A DNA stretch of 33,892 nucleotides, from positions 1 to 33,892 of the forward strand of contig NZ_QMED01000041.1 in the NCBI RefSeq assembly GCF_003286125.1, given 5' to 3'. Both the position numbers and the translations under genes were made by a program. Every line of letters begins with the position of its first letter. Position 1 is the first letter of the stretch. The DNA is from Algibacillus agarilyticus. Lineage in GTDB: Bacteria > Pseudomonadota > Gammaproteobacteria > Enterobacterales > Alteromonadaceae. The notes beneath the pieces were generated by a model that searched no databases, was not told where the DNA came from, and worked only from the letters and a program-made list of their open reading frames with translations. Of the stretch, positions 8,660-16,186 are shown piece by piece.

Positions 8660-9165
8660 TGTCGCTTTTACTCCGCTTTACCTATGCTGTCTGTTTGTTC
8701 TCTTGTGTCTTGTTTGTTACACAAGCCATGGATAAAACGGTAGGAAAAGTTCGTGTTAATTGGCTCGCGCCTGAAAAGTATACCGATGTACGACCAGGGA
8801 GTTGGGGAAGTAAAAAAAGATACACAGAGTACGTGACTAAACGGCTCACTTTGCATATTGAAAAGCTAGCTACGCAGTACCTTCCCCCCAATCATAATTT
8901 GATCATCACGGTAACGAACCTTGATTTGGCTGGTGATATTCAGTTTATCGGTTCACAGCAAATGCGGGTGATCCGCTCAATTGATATTCCACGTATTCAT
9001 TTTAGCTATGAACTCACTGATCAAAACAATGAAATAATAAATACAGCTGAGGTCAAGTTAAAAGATATGGGGTTTGATATGCGCAGTCATTTTTTGAAAG
9101 ATGACCCTTTTAAATTTGAATATACGATGCTTAAAAATTGGTTTAAAACCGCTTTTAGTGGTTAA
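8659..9165 (+). CDS. DUF3016 family exported protein
   Basis: 168-aa protein with an N-terminal Sec signal or membrane anchor (hydrophobic residues 3-22), then a domain recognised from memory as DUF3016: WLAPEKYTDVRPG, KKRYTEYVTKRL, LIITVTNLDLAGDIQF and the later basic-aromatic strand PRIHFSYEL. Function is unknown; the family is presumed periplasmic. No lipobox Cys is present. It is translationally coupled to ubiK (one-base overlap) and ends the heptose operon. Its last 18 codons and the following bases are repeated imperfectly just downstream (9180-9241). Confidence 0.8.
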   Translation: MSLLLRFTYAVCLFSCVLFVTQAMDKTVGKVRVNWLAPEKYTDVRPGSWGSKKRYTEYVTKRLTLHIEKLATQYLPPNHNLIITVTNLDLAGDIQFIGSQQMRVIRSIDIPRIHFSYELTDQNNEIINTAEVKLKDMGFDMRSHFLKDDPFKFEYTMLKNWFKTAFSG

Positions 9166-9241
9166 TTAAATATTCACAAAAATTTGAATATACGATGCTT
9201 ATAAAATGGGTTTAAAACCTTTTTTAGTGGTTAATTAAATA
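9112..9241 (+). repeat. Imperfect tandem duplication of the DUF3016 gene tail
   Basis: Unit 1 (9112-9172) begins AAATTTGAATATACGATGCT inside the gene and ends TAGTGGTTAATTAAATA just after the stop. Unit 2 (9180-9241) repeats it with a few substitutions and single-base indels in the AT-rich middle. The offset is 68 bp. The second copy is out of the reading frame and looks like a decayed duplication. Confidence 0.85.
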
Positions 9242-9261
9242 CGCTCAGAAATTGGAATAAC

Positions 9262-9735
9262 ATGATTAAATTAAACGATAAAATCCCAGCAAGTCATTTA
9301 CAAGTTAAAACAACGGATGGTATGCAAACCTTATCGACTGATGAGTTGTTTGCAAATAAAAAAGTGGTTGTTTTTGCAGTGCCAGGTGCTTTTACCCCGA
9401 CGTGTTCAGAAGCTCATTTACCTGGTTATGTTGTATTCGCTGATCAAATAAAAGCTAAAGGCGTGGCGAGTATTATTTGTGTTTCGGTGAATGATGCATT
9501 TGTTATGAGTGCTTGGGGTAAAGTACATAATGCTGATGAAATTATCATGGCTGCAGATGGTGATGCCAGTTTTACAAAAGCATTAGGTTTGGAAATGGAT
9601 ACGGCTGCATTTGGTGGTATTCGTTCGCAACGTTACGCGATGGTGGTTGAAAATGGGGTTGTCACTCAGTTAAATGTTGAGCCGCCTAAAACATTTGAAG
9701 CGAGTAAGGCCGAGAGCATACTCGCTTTGCTCTAA
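9262..9735 (+). CDS. Peroxiredoxin 5-type (thioredoxin/glutaredoxin-dependent peroxidase)
   Basis: 157-aa cytoplasmic peroxiredoxin of the Prx5 class. The active-site motif PGAFTPTCSEAHLPGY contains the peroxidatic cysteine Cys48, and the conserved Arg of the active site is in FGGIRSQRYAMVV. A second cysteine (Cys73, IICVSV) lies in the strand where many Prx5 enzymes have one; whether it resolves the disulfide is not clear. Such enzymes reduce H2O2 and organic peroxides. No glutaredoxin domain is fused, unlike some gammaproteobacterial homologues. The gene stands alone: 96 bp separate it from DUF3016, and a repeat element starts ten bases after its stop. Confidence 0.92.
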   Translation: MIKLNDKIPASHLQVKTTDGMQTLSTDELFANKKVVVFAVPGAFTPTCSEAHLPGYVVFADQIKAKGVASIICVSVNDAFVMSAWGKVHNADEIIMAADGDASFTKALGLEMDTAAFGGIRSQRYAMVVENGVVTQLNVEPPKTFEASKAESILALL

Positions 9736-9745
9736 ATTTTTATTT

Positions 9746-9997
9746 ATACCAATTCATATAAATAAGTGATCTATCAGAATGCATCCAGCGGTTTTTAAAC
9801 AAGGCGTCGGTGTACAGAAATGGTTGTTCCCTTTCAAATACCGATAACGCAGGTCAAAAGCCGCTGGGGCATTCCTTTCAGGCGAATTTTAAATGCGCAT
9901 ACTCTGTGTTGCTCGAACTCAAAAGAGCACCACTATTCTTTCATTTAAGCGCATTTAAACGCTCGCTGAGTGGGTACTTATTATTACGGATTGGTAT
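9746..9997. repeat. 252-bp MITE-like element, copy 1
   Basis: The ends are inverted repeats: ATACCAATTCATATAAATAAGT on the left and, in reverse complement, ATACCAATCCGTAATAATAAGT on the right (18 of 22 match). The right end is shared, in opposite orientation, with 33234-33322 (see copy 2). An inner inverted pair CCAGCGG/CCGCTGG lies at 9785-9791 and 9861-9867. There is no transposase; the open frame inside is not a credible gene. It looks non-autonomous. The transposase family that mobilises it is not known from the window. Confidence 0.8.
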
Positions 9998-10007
9998 TAG
10001 ATATGTT

Positions 10008-10050
10008 AGCCATAAAAAAAGCCCAAATCATTTGGGCTTTTTTTATGGCT
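10008..10050. terminator. Bidirectional rho-independent terminator
   Basis: A perfect 20-bp inverted repeat (AGCCATAAAAAAAGCCCAAA, loop TCA, complement) with A and T tracts inside the stem, so either strand gives a GC core followed by a U run. It lies between the plus-strand peroxiredoxin and the minus-strand lipoprotein operon and can end both. Confidence 0.93.
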
Positions 10051-10070
10051 GTTAAGCATTCAATTGTCGG

Positions 10071-11087
10071 TTATTTATATAATAATGCCTTGGCAATGGC
10101 TTGACTAAATTGAGCGGCTAGTTTTTCAATCGCTTTATCTTGCGCTAATACGGCATCGCTAGAAACCCCTTTCGCTTTTTGAACGAGTGATGAAACCGTA
10201 TTTTGCTGCTCATTTATTTTGACAGAGGCGACCGCAAAGCTATAAAAATTACCGCTTTGTGTTAACTCTCGCCATTTTAAATTATAAATGACGTTGAATG
10301 TGCTACGCGATTTTTGGGTAACCTTTAAGCCTTGCTGTGTTAATACTTCAGCTAGTTTGTCAGCAAATAAATCGTCCGGTTTATCTGTTTTAGCTTCAAT
10401 AGAAAAGGTTATTGACGTAAACACTTGTTCAGCTTGTGTTTGTAAATTACGTATATCTGTTGATAAAACCTGAGTTTGTACCTGAAAGTCTGTTAATCGA
10501 TTATTTAAAGCGGCTCTTTTTAACAGTTGTGATTTAATTTTACCGGCTTGTTTCAACTTTTCAGCAGCAGGTGAATTAGCTTTAATTGACTGAAATGATA
10601 AATTTTCATCAATATCACCAATTTGACGTGTGATGTCTGCAATGGCATCGGCTTTATTAAAGCTGACTAACACATAAGCGGTTTTGAGCTGTTCATCAAT
10701 ATATTGATCATCGATGGTTAAGCCTTTTAATTCAATTGCCGGGATCGTGTTCGTGATCGCTTCATTAAAGTAAAAAGCCATATCCCCTTGATTATTCGCT
10801 TCTTGCTGAACGTTAGTCTCTGCACTCACTACCACTTTAATCAATTTAGCTAATTCAGCGCGCGCGCTCTCTTGCGCGGCGTTAATTGAGTCTTGTTGAT
10901 TATGGGTTAATACAGAATGCCCAACTGCATAAAGTTTTTCACCACGAGGCAAAGGGGTCGTATAAAGCCAATCGGGTTTGTTGGCCTGCTTCTTATTAAC
11001 GGTTGTTGATTTGGTGGGCGCTGTCGATTGACAGCCCGACAATAACAACAAACCTAAGCATGCACTGACTAATAATTTATAATCCAA
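10071..11087 (-). CDS. LPP20 family lipoprotein
   Basis: Envelope lipoprotein with signal LLVSACLGLLLLSGC (lipobox LSGC), then an LPP20-type module beginning KPDWLYTTP and including LYAVGHS and the helix SINAAQESARAELAKLI. A second half has a coiled-coil-like segment and a further alpha/beta region. I choose TTG 11087 as start: it puts the signal peptide at the N terminus and is preceded by AAGAGAGA. The in-frame ATG at 11141 would add 18 mostly charged residues and overlap the upstream gene far more. With TTG the overlap with the LpoB-like gene is 11 bases, implying coupling. Exact function is unknown. LPP20 proteins include Vibrio FlgP, but no flagellar gene is nearby. Confidence 0.83.
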   Translation of the reverse strand: MDYKLLVSACLGLLLLSGCQSTAPTKSTTVNKKQANKPDWLYTTPLPRGEKLYAVGHSVLTHNQQDSINAAQESARAELAKLIKVVVSAETNVQQEANNQGDMAFYFNEAITNTIPAIELKGLTIDDQYIDEQLKTAYVLVSFNKADAIADITRQIGDIDENLSFQSIKANSPAAEKLKQAGKIKSQLLKRAALNNRLTDFQVQTQVLSTDIRNLQTQAEQVFTSITFSIEAKTDKPDDLFADKLAEVLTQQGLKVTQKSRSTFNVIYNLKWRELTQSGNFYSFAVASVKINEQQNTVSSLVQKAKGVSSDAVLAQDKAIEKLAAQFSQAIAKALLYK

Positions 11088-11685
11088 AACTGCTTCTCTC
11101 TTGATATTTTTTAATTTTCTTTTGACCATTCCAAACTTCACGGTTATTGGTCATGTCGATTAAACGTAAATCAATTTGATAAAAAGTCACTCGTTTACCG
11201 CCATCTTGATCAACGGTTGAGTTAATGCTGCCTGATAACGCGTAATCGGCACCGAGTTCTTCACCCATGGCATTCTGAGTGTTAGCGCTGGCATTCAGTT
11301 CTTGATCGCTACGCTCTGCTCGCACGTCGTTTCGAACATCATTTGAAGCGACAAAGTCAACACGGCCACTACGCAATAAAGAGCGTTTCAAATCATTTAA
11401 AAAAGTTTCTACTGGAATATGTTCATGTGACTTATTGCGAATACGTTGAATAATAACCGCAGGGCGTTCGCCTTCTTTTTTCAGGTGCTGATCAATCCAA
11501 GGAAAGCTCAACATGTCATCGACCATTGCGCTGGCAACCAATTGTGAATCTTTATCATTCCATTTATCGGTTAATGCTATCTCTTGATTAACATCAACAC
11601 GCTGCACATTGGTTGATTTACAAGCGCTTAAGCCAAATAGGCTTATAAATACGAGCCCGAAAGAAATGCGTTTAGTGTTTTTCAT
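11077..11685 (-). CDS. LpoB-type penicillin-binding protein activator lipoprotein
   Basis: 202-aa outer-membrane lipoprotein candidate (lipobox LSAC at residues 19-22) of the LpoB/PenpB family. Family signatures include VDDMLSFPWIDQ, PAVIIQRIRNKSHEHIPVET, LLRSGRVDFV, GEELGADYALSGSI and DLRLIDMTNNREVW. E. coli LpoB reaches through the periplasm to stimulate PBP1b; a PBP1b gene (mrcB) lies about 6 kb away. LpoB is usually longer between lipobox and domain, whereas here the linker is short, so the reach to peptidoglycan synthases is uncertain. A good Shine-Dalgarno (AAAGGA) precedes the ATG. It lies between a COG3014 gene (22-bp gap) and the LPP20 gene (overlap). Family call is firm; true LpoB function is inferred. 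Confidence 0.85.
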   Translation of the reverse strand: MKNTKRISFGLVFISLFGLSACKSTNVQRVDVNQEIALTDKWNDKDSQLVASAMVDDMLSFPWIDQHLKKEGERPAVIIQRIRNKSHEHIPVETFLNDLKRSLLRSGRVDFVASNDVRNDVRAERSDQELNASANTQNAMGEELGADYALSGSINSTVDQDGGKRVTFYQIDLRLIDMTNNREVWNGQKKIKKYQERSSFGL

Positions 11686-11707
11686 TTAGATAATCCTTTA
11701 ATAATAG

Positions 11708-13477
11708 TTAATCGTTGTTTTGTAAAATGCGCTCTCGGGTGACATTAATCACGCCCTGCGTATTTGTTTTTTTAGGTTCAATGTTTGTATTCATTTTATT
11801 CAAGGAACTCATCTTTGAAAAGGTATGAATTTGCATAAATGCAATTTGTTTATCAATAATGTTAACCGTTTCTTTTTGTTCGATTATTTGACCGTCTGTA
11901 AGATGCGTTTTTATGATGATTTCATGCTGACCTGGGGCTAATTGGGTACGAGCTACATTAATGTTAGCGGGTAATGTTAGCCAATTTCGAGTGTCGGCAC
12001 CTGAAGTTGCGGCATTCATGACCTTAGTCGTCGCTTTAGCTAATTCACCTAAAAAGCCTTTATTTAAGCCGGTTGCTTTTAAGGCTTTCTGAGCGGCTAA
12101 TGCTTTAATGAGTGCACTAACGATAGCACTTTGAATTTGACTATTAGCGTTACGAAGCTGCTCTTGGACTGCTATTTTTTCGATTGACTCTAATGTTATG
12201 AATGTTGAAGCAACTTGACCGTCAATGATGAGTTCTGTTTTGCCGAATGGCGATTTTAATTGTGGATAATACGGAACGGCTACTCTAATACCGTGACCAA
12301 TCGCTTTTATTAAGCCCGACTCTATGGCTGTATCCCACAATGGACCTAATGGTAAGGTTTTTCTTAAGTTACCTTTTAAAGCATGAATAATATTACCGGT
12401 TAAGTAATTCTGTACATAATCAAAAGGCGATTTATCGGCGTACAGCATATTGAACCAATTTAATTGGTCTTGCCTGTCTTGGTGGTGTCCTTTTGGAAAT
12501 GGCGTTATATTGAATGAATGTGTTGAGAGATCAGCGGTTAGAATCATATTCAACGTGTTTCTTTTAGGTGCAATACCTGAATGTTGAATGATGACTAATT
12601 CACTGTGGTGATCATTTGTTCTTAAACGCTTTTGTTGAGTCTTGTTAAGTTTTTTCTTTGCTAGTTTAGGCCATTCGTTTTCATAGCCACCGGCTTTTTG
12701 CATTAATTGTAGTGTATCAAACCATACCTGTTTTGTAGCTTGGTCTGTTAAGCTATATTGTTTACTAAAGCCATTTTCATATGCTTGTGCCGCTTTTTGA
12801 TATTCGATGCGCGCGCTGTCTAATTCATTATTCATTTCGTAAAGTAGGGCCGAAATATAATGGGCAAAAGCATCATCTTTATATTCTATATTTTCCCCTA
12901 CTGTACTTGATAGTACTTCATTAAAGAAGTTGGAAAATTTATTATTGAGAGAACCATCATCTTCTTTTTTTGCATTCTTTAGTACATAGCCCCCCGAATT
13001 TTGAGTTAATTCGCTTAATTTAGTGCTTAAGCGGCGCACTTCGATTAAAGCTGTATCAAGTTCTGCTTGGCTTAACTTGCCATTTAGTTGCCCTTGCTTG
13101 AGGTAATTTAGTGCTTTGAAATAATTAACAAACGTATTTTCAAAAACGAAGCCTTTATAAGATGAACCGGTAAATAGTTCAGCGGCTTCGTCCGATATAC
13201 TGGTTGTATAAAATGATTCACTAATACTTTCGGCTTGGTTAAAATGTTGGTTACTTTTATCAAACTGTCCATTTAAGTGATTTATCGTTCCTAGTTCTAA
13301 ATGGCGTAATAGTTTATTATTACTGTCAGCTGGGTAGTTTGTCGCGATGGCTTGTTCTGCTAAGGCATAATTGCCTTTTTGCATTTCTATAATTGGGTCT
13401 ATTTGAGACCGTTTTGAAATAGTCACACAGCCTGTTAAACAGAAAGCAACCACGCAAAGGAGTAGCTTTGTTTGCAT
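11708..13477 (-). CDS. COG3014-like lipoprotein with TPR-type N-terminal half
   Basis: 589-aa lipoprotein (CLTGC lipobox at residues 13-17). The N-terminal half reads as TPR-like helices: GNYALAEQAI, LELGTINHLNGQFDKSNQHF, and HYISALLYEMNNELDSARIEYQKAAQAY. The second half has a compact region (SGIAPKRN, then VAVPYYPQLKSPFGK) followed by a hydrophobic helical segment around IVSALIKALAAQKALKA. The overall plan matches the uncharacterised COG3014 family, which I recall occurring with LpoB and LPP20 genes. It is first in the minus-strand operon, with a 106-bp divergent promoter region to the plus-strand LPP20 pair. Function unknown; a scaffold for lipoprotein assembly in the outer membrane is only a guess. 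Confidence 0.75.
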   Translation of the reverse strand: MQTKLLLCVVAFCLTGCVTISKRSQIDPIIEMQKGNYALAEQAIATNYPADSNNKLLRHLELGTINHLNGQFDKSNQHFNQAESISESFYTTSISDEAAELFTGSSYKGFVFENTFVNYFKALNYLKQGQLNGKLSQAELDTALIEVRRLSTKLSELTQNSGGYVLKNAKKEDDGSLNNKFSNFFNEVLSSTVGENIEYKDDAFAHYISALLYEMNNELDSARIEYQKAAQAYENGFSKQYSLTDQATKQVWFDTLQLMQKAGGYENEWPKLAKKKLNKTQQKRLRTNDHHSELVIIQHSGIAPKRNTLNMILTADLSTHSFNITPFPKGHHQDRQDQLNWFNMLYADKSPFDYVQNYLTGNIIHALKGNLRKTLPLGPLWDTAIESGLIKAIGHGIRVAVPYYPQLKSPFGKTELIIDGQVASTFITLESIEKIAVQEQLRNANSQIQSAIVSALIKALAAQKALKATGLNKGFLGELAKATTKVMNAATSGADTRNWLTLPANINVARTQLAPGQHEIIIKTHLTDGQIIEQKETVNIIDKQIAFMQIHTFSKMSSLNKMNTNIEPKKTNTQGVINVTRERILQNND

Positions 13478-13583
13478 GTTATATCCTTATAAAGTACGTT
13501 TAAGTGTATATTAGTTAATTTAACCGTATTTTCACAGTGACCACAATTAAAACTCAACGATATATTTAGATGGATCTATTTTC

Positions 13584-14633
13584 ATGTTTATTCGAATTGT
13601 TACTCTAACATTATTTTTTTGGGCTTTTGGTGCCTTTGCTAATAGTAAATCAGCTGCTCCTTGTTGGTTTGTAAGCCCTGCAAACCCTAATATAACGGGT
13701 TTTATTGGTGCGGCTAGTCCGTTTAGTGCGATGCCCAATGGCTCTAAATATGCCAGTAGAAAACGCGCATTAGCTAAAATGGCTATTTTTTATAATTGGT
13801 CACTCTCAACAAAAGACTTAAATAATGTTAAAACCTCTCGTGTTGATTTAAGTAATGGTAAACAAGTCGCTTTTTCAGAGCCTTATGTCAATGACAATGC
13901 CCTGTACAGTTATGTTTATTTAAATACAATTAAAAATAAAAAATATTTAGCCGCGAATCGACAATGTAAATCGGCATTATGCGATTTTAAAGCGTGCTCT
14001 CCTGCGTGGTTATGTCAAGATCAGTACCCGAGTTTGCTCGGGGTAAGCCAGTTAACGGCCAGCCCTGCCAAGCAACTTTTTGAAGCCGGTCACAATGCGC
14101 AACAAATTTTCAAATTAACTAAAGAATCACATGTTCAAGTTGATACAAAACGGTTAGTCTCTACAGGTAAGTGGCAAGACTGGGCTTTCACACAAGAACG
14201 AAGTGAAGTCGAAGCAATAGGAAGTGCATCACCTTTATTGAATACACACCTGTGTTTAACCGAGTCTTATTTATTTGCGCGTTTTATCGACCCAAATCAA
14301 GATACGGCGTTACATAAACCTTTTGCAGAGTGGTTAATACAGCCAAGTACAAAAGAGAGTTATGGTGTTGTTGGGCATTTTTCGGGCCTAACGGCGGATG
14401 GTAAGTTAAGCACGGCTATTAATTTAGCCATAAAAGATGGATTGAAAGAGCTTGCTCGAATTAAAGAAATATCGATTGATAATACTTACCGATTAAAATC
14501 GGGTGATGGACTCTATTCTTTTTCATCAACATTTGAAAATACATCAACTACGGTTAGAGCAAAATTGATGGATGTAAGAGTTGAAGAACAAAATGAAAGG
14601 CTTATTATTAATACGTGGTTATTAGAAAATTAA
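13584..14633 (+). CDS. Secreted protein with three LPP20-like modules
   Basis: 349-aa exported protein with signal peptide MFIRIVTLTLFFWAFGAFAN and no lipobox. I do not recognise it as a named family. By eye it contains three modules that begin with the Trp-led motif of LPP20 proteins: CWFVSPANPN-ITGFIGAAS (27-45), AWLCQDQ-PSLLGVSQL (141-157) and EWLIQPS-ESYGVVGHFSG (249-268). In the first and third an Ala-rich helix follows (SRKRALAKMAIF; AINLAIKDGLKELARI). Cysteines at 127, 133 and 138 could form disulfides. It is divergent from the COG3014-LpoB-LPP20 operon and 17 bases upstream of another LPP20 lipoprotein, so it probably belongs to the same envelope assembly. Function unknown. Confidence 0.7.
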   Translation: MFIRIVTLTLFFWAFGAFANSKSAAPCWFVSPANPNITGFIGAASPFSAMPNGSKYASRKRALAKMAIFYNWSLSTKDLNNVKTSRVDLSNGKQVAFSEPYVNDNALYSYVYLNTIKNKKYLAANRQCKSALCDFKACSPAWLCQDQYPSLLGVSQLTASPAKQLFEAGHNAQQIFKLTKESHVQVDTKRLVSTGKWQDWAFTQERSEVEAIGSASPLLNTHLCLTESYLFARFIDPNQDTALHKPFAEWLIQPSTKESYGVVGHFSGLTADGKLSTAINLAIKDGLKELARIKEISIDNTYRLKSGDGLYSFSSTFENTSTTVRAKLMDVRVEEQNERLIINTWLLEN

Positions 14634-14650
14634 ACAAAAGGGAAATGGAA

Positions 14651-15226
14651 ATGAAAGCACAAAAACTATTAATTGCAACTGCGGTTGTTAGCTTATTAGC
14701 TGCATGTGGTTCAACTAAAGAAGACGTTAACAAATCGACTGTTAATATTCCGCAATGGGTATTAAATCCGGTAGTTGAAGATGGTATTGCGGCTGCGGAT
14801 TGTATTAAATTTTCAGGTAATATTTCAATTGACCAAAAAATGGCGTCTGCCAATACGCGCCTTGCTCTAGCGCAACAAATTGAAACACGTATTGAAGGTT
14901 TAGATAAAACTTATGCACGTAGAACCGATACAAACGAAGAGATCTCTACGGGTACTAACTTCAGTTCTGTTTCTAAGCAATTGACAAAACAAAAATTAAA
15001 TGGCTCTCGTGTTATAAAATCAGATATCGTTAATATCGCCGGTGCTGACCATTTTTGTGCTTTGATGACATTAAGCCCAAATGCCACAAAAGAGTTATTC
15101 GATGCCATTGTTAAAGAATCGAAGCGAACGGTAAATGCCCAAGACGAAAAATTCTTATATGAAGAATTCAAAGCATTTAAAGCTGAGCAAGATTTAGATA
15201 AAGAGATTCAGCGTTTAACTGACTAA
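14651..15226 (+). CDS. LPP20 family lipoprotein
   Basis: 191-aa lipoprotein with signal KAQKLLIATAVVSLLAAC (lipobox LAAC). The mature part has the LPP20 opening IPQWVLNP, then IAAADCIKFSG, SANTRLALAQQIETRI and a C-terminal amphipathic, charged helix (DEKFLYEEFKAFKAEQDLDKEIQRL). ATG 14651 is chosen because AAAGGGA at 14637-14643 is well spaced from it; the ATG at 14645 is too close and the upstream ATG at 14615 overlaps the previous gene. It is the second gene of the plus-strand pair and a terminator follows. The family is an outer-membrane lipoprotein fold; its role is unknown. Confidence 0.82.
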   Translation: MKAQKLLIATAVVSLLAACGSTKEDVNKSTVNIPQWVLNPVVEDGIAAADCIKFSGNISIDQKMASANTRLALAQQIETRIEGLDKTYARRTDTNEEISTGTNFSSVSKQLTKQKLNGSRVIKSDIVNIAGADHFCALMTLSPNATKELFDAIVKESKRTVNAQDEKFLYEEFKAFKAEQDLDKEIQRLTD

Positions 15227-15252
15227 ATCGATATGACTTTATCGACTATGAT

Positions 15253-15283
15253 AAAAGTGTTTTAGGTAACTAAAGCACTTTTT
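15253..15283 (+). terminator. Rho-independent terminator after the LPP20 pair
   Basis: AAAAGTGTTTTAG, loop GTAA, CTAAAGCACTTTTT: a 13-bp stem with a single T-G wobble, running directly into a T tract. It ends the 13584-15226 unit. Confidence 0.88.
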
Positions 15284-15355
15284 GTATTTATACTTATTGC
15301 CCATTTATAAAAAATTTAGACGTGACTGGGTACATTGATTGACGAGTTAATATTA

Positions 15356-16165
15356 ATGGGATCTAATCCAACCGAGCCGGCTGAAGATGTAACAAACCAG
15401 AAGCGCCTACCGCTTTTTTGGCGCAAGTTGCAATCCGGTATTATGGTTACCGCGGCCTTAATGATATCCGCTGGGCAGTGGAATGATACAACCGAAGTTT
15501 TTTCAAATTTGTATCAAACAACGATGGCTAATTTTACCCACCAAATTGAATACGATTTGATTGAAAAAATTAACGTGGGTAATAGCTTCGACTACGTCAA
15601 AGCATCTTTGGGCGAGCCTTATGTGGTTAAACGCTCTCGTATTAATAAAGACGTTCGCTTTCATTATTACACGCAAGATAAATTCGATTTAACATTAATG
15701 ATTAATGATGATCGCGTTATTGGATATAGTGTGTATGTAAAAGAAGCTGATTTTGTACCCCAAATTCCATTTGCTGAAAAATTAAGCTCAAAGTCGTTGA
15801 GTAGTTTACCTGAAAAGAGTCAGCAATATAGTTACGACGTTGGCAACTTAACGTATTACATTGAAGCGACCGAGTTAGGCAAACAACAAATGTTTATGCG
15901 ACAAGTTCGAGGCTATCTTGAATATGCAGCGGTTAATGATTCAATTAATAATGAAGTTGATTATCGTAAAAAAATTGCGGTATTAATTGAAAAAATAGAC
16001 CAAGTCGAAACGTTTTCAGAAGATGAAACTGAATTAACAAAAGCGATCCAAGCGCTTCGCACACAACTGTACCCTAACTTTTTTGCAATTACAGAATTAG
16101 ATACCCAAATTATTGCAGAGTCACTATTGACTCGTTATGAATATCAAATGTTTACTAAAAGCTAA
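15356..16165 (+). CDS. Single-pass membrane protein of unknown function
   Basis: 269-aa protein not assigned to a named family. A basic-flanked hydrophobic segment (residues 30-45 counting from the ATG, around IMVTAALMISAG) gives one membrane pass, and the rest should be periplasmic or cytoplasmic soluble. A module beginning INVGNSFDYVKASLGEPYVVKRS, with RFHYYTQDKFDLTLMINDDRVIGYSV, resembles the short lipoprotein-like SmpA/BamE-type strand pattern (G.S..YV...LGEP...); this is only a resemblance. The C-terminal part is helical. ATG 15356 is chosen; an in-frame TTG at 15335 would add seven residues. It lies 21 bases before the MltC-like gene and is probably cotranscribed with it. Confidence 0.6.
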   Translation: MGSNPTEPAEDVTNQKRLPLFWRKLQSGIMVTAALMISAGQWNDTTEVFSNLYQTTMANFTHQIEYDLIEKINVGNSFDYVKASLGEPYVVKRSRINKDVRFHYYTQDKFDLTLMINDDRVIGYSVYVKEADFVPQIPFAEKLSSKSLSSLPEKSQQYSYDVGNLTYYIEATELGKQQMFMRQVRGYLEYAAVNDSINNEVDYRKKIAVLIEKIDQVETFSEDETELTKAIQALRTQLYPNFFAITELDTQIIAESLLTRYEYQMFTKS

Positions 16166-16186
16166 TTATTAGAAGGATTTTATATT

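Noticed and set aside
9810-10055. 81-codon open frame inside the 252-bp repeat
   Set aside because: It lies mostly within a MITE-like element and ends in the terminator, with no recognisable domain.
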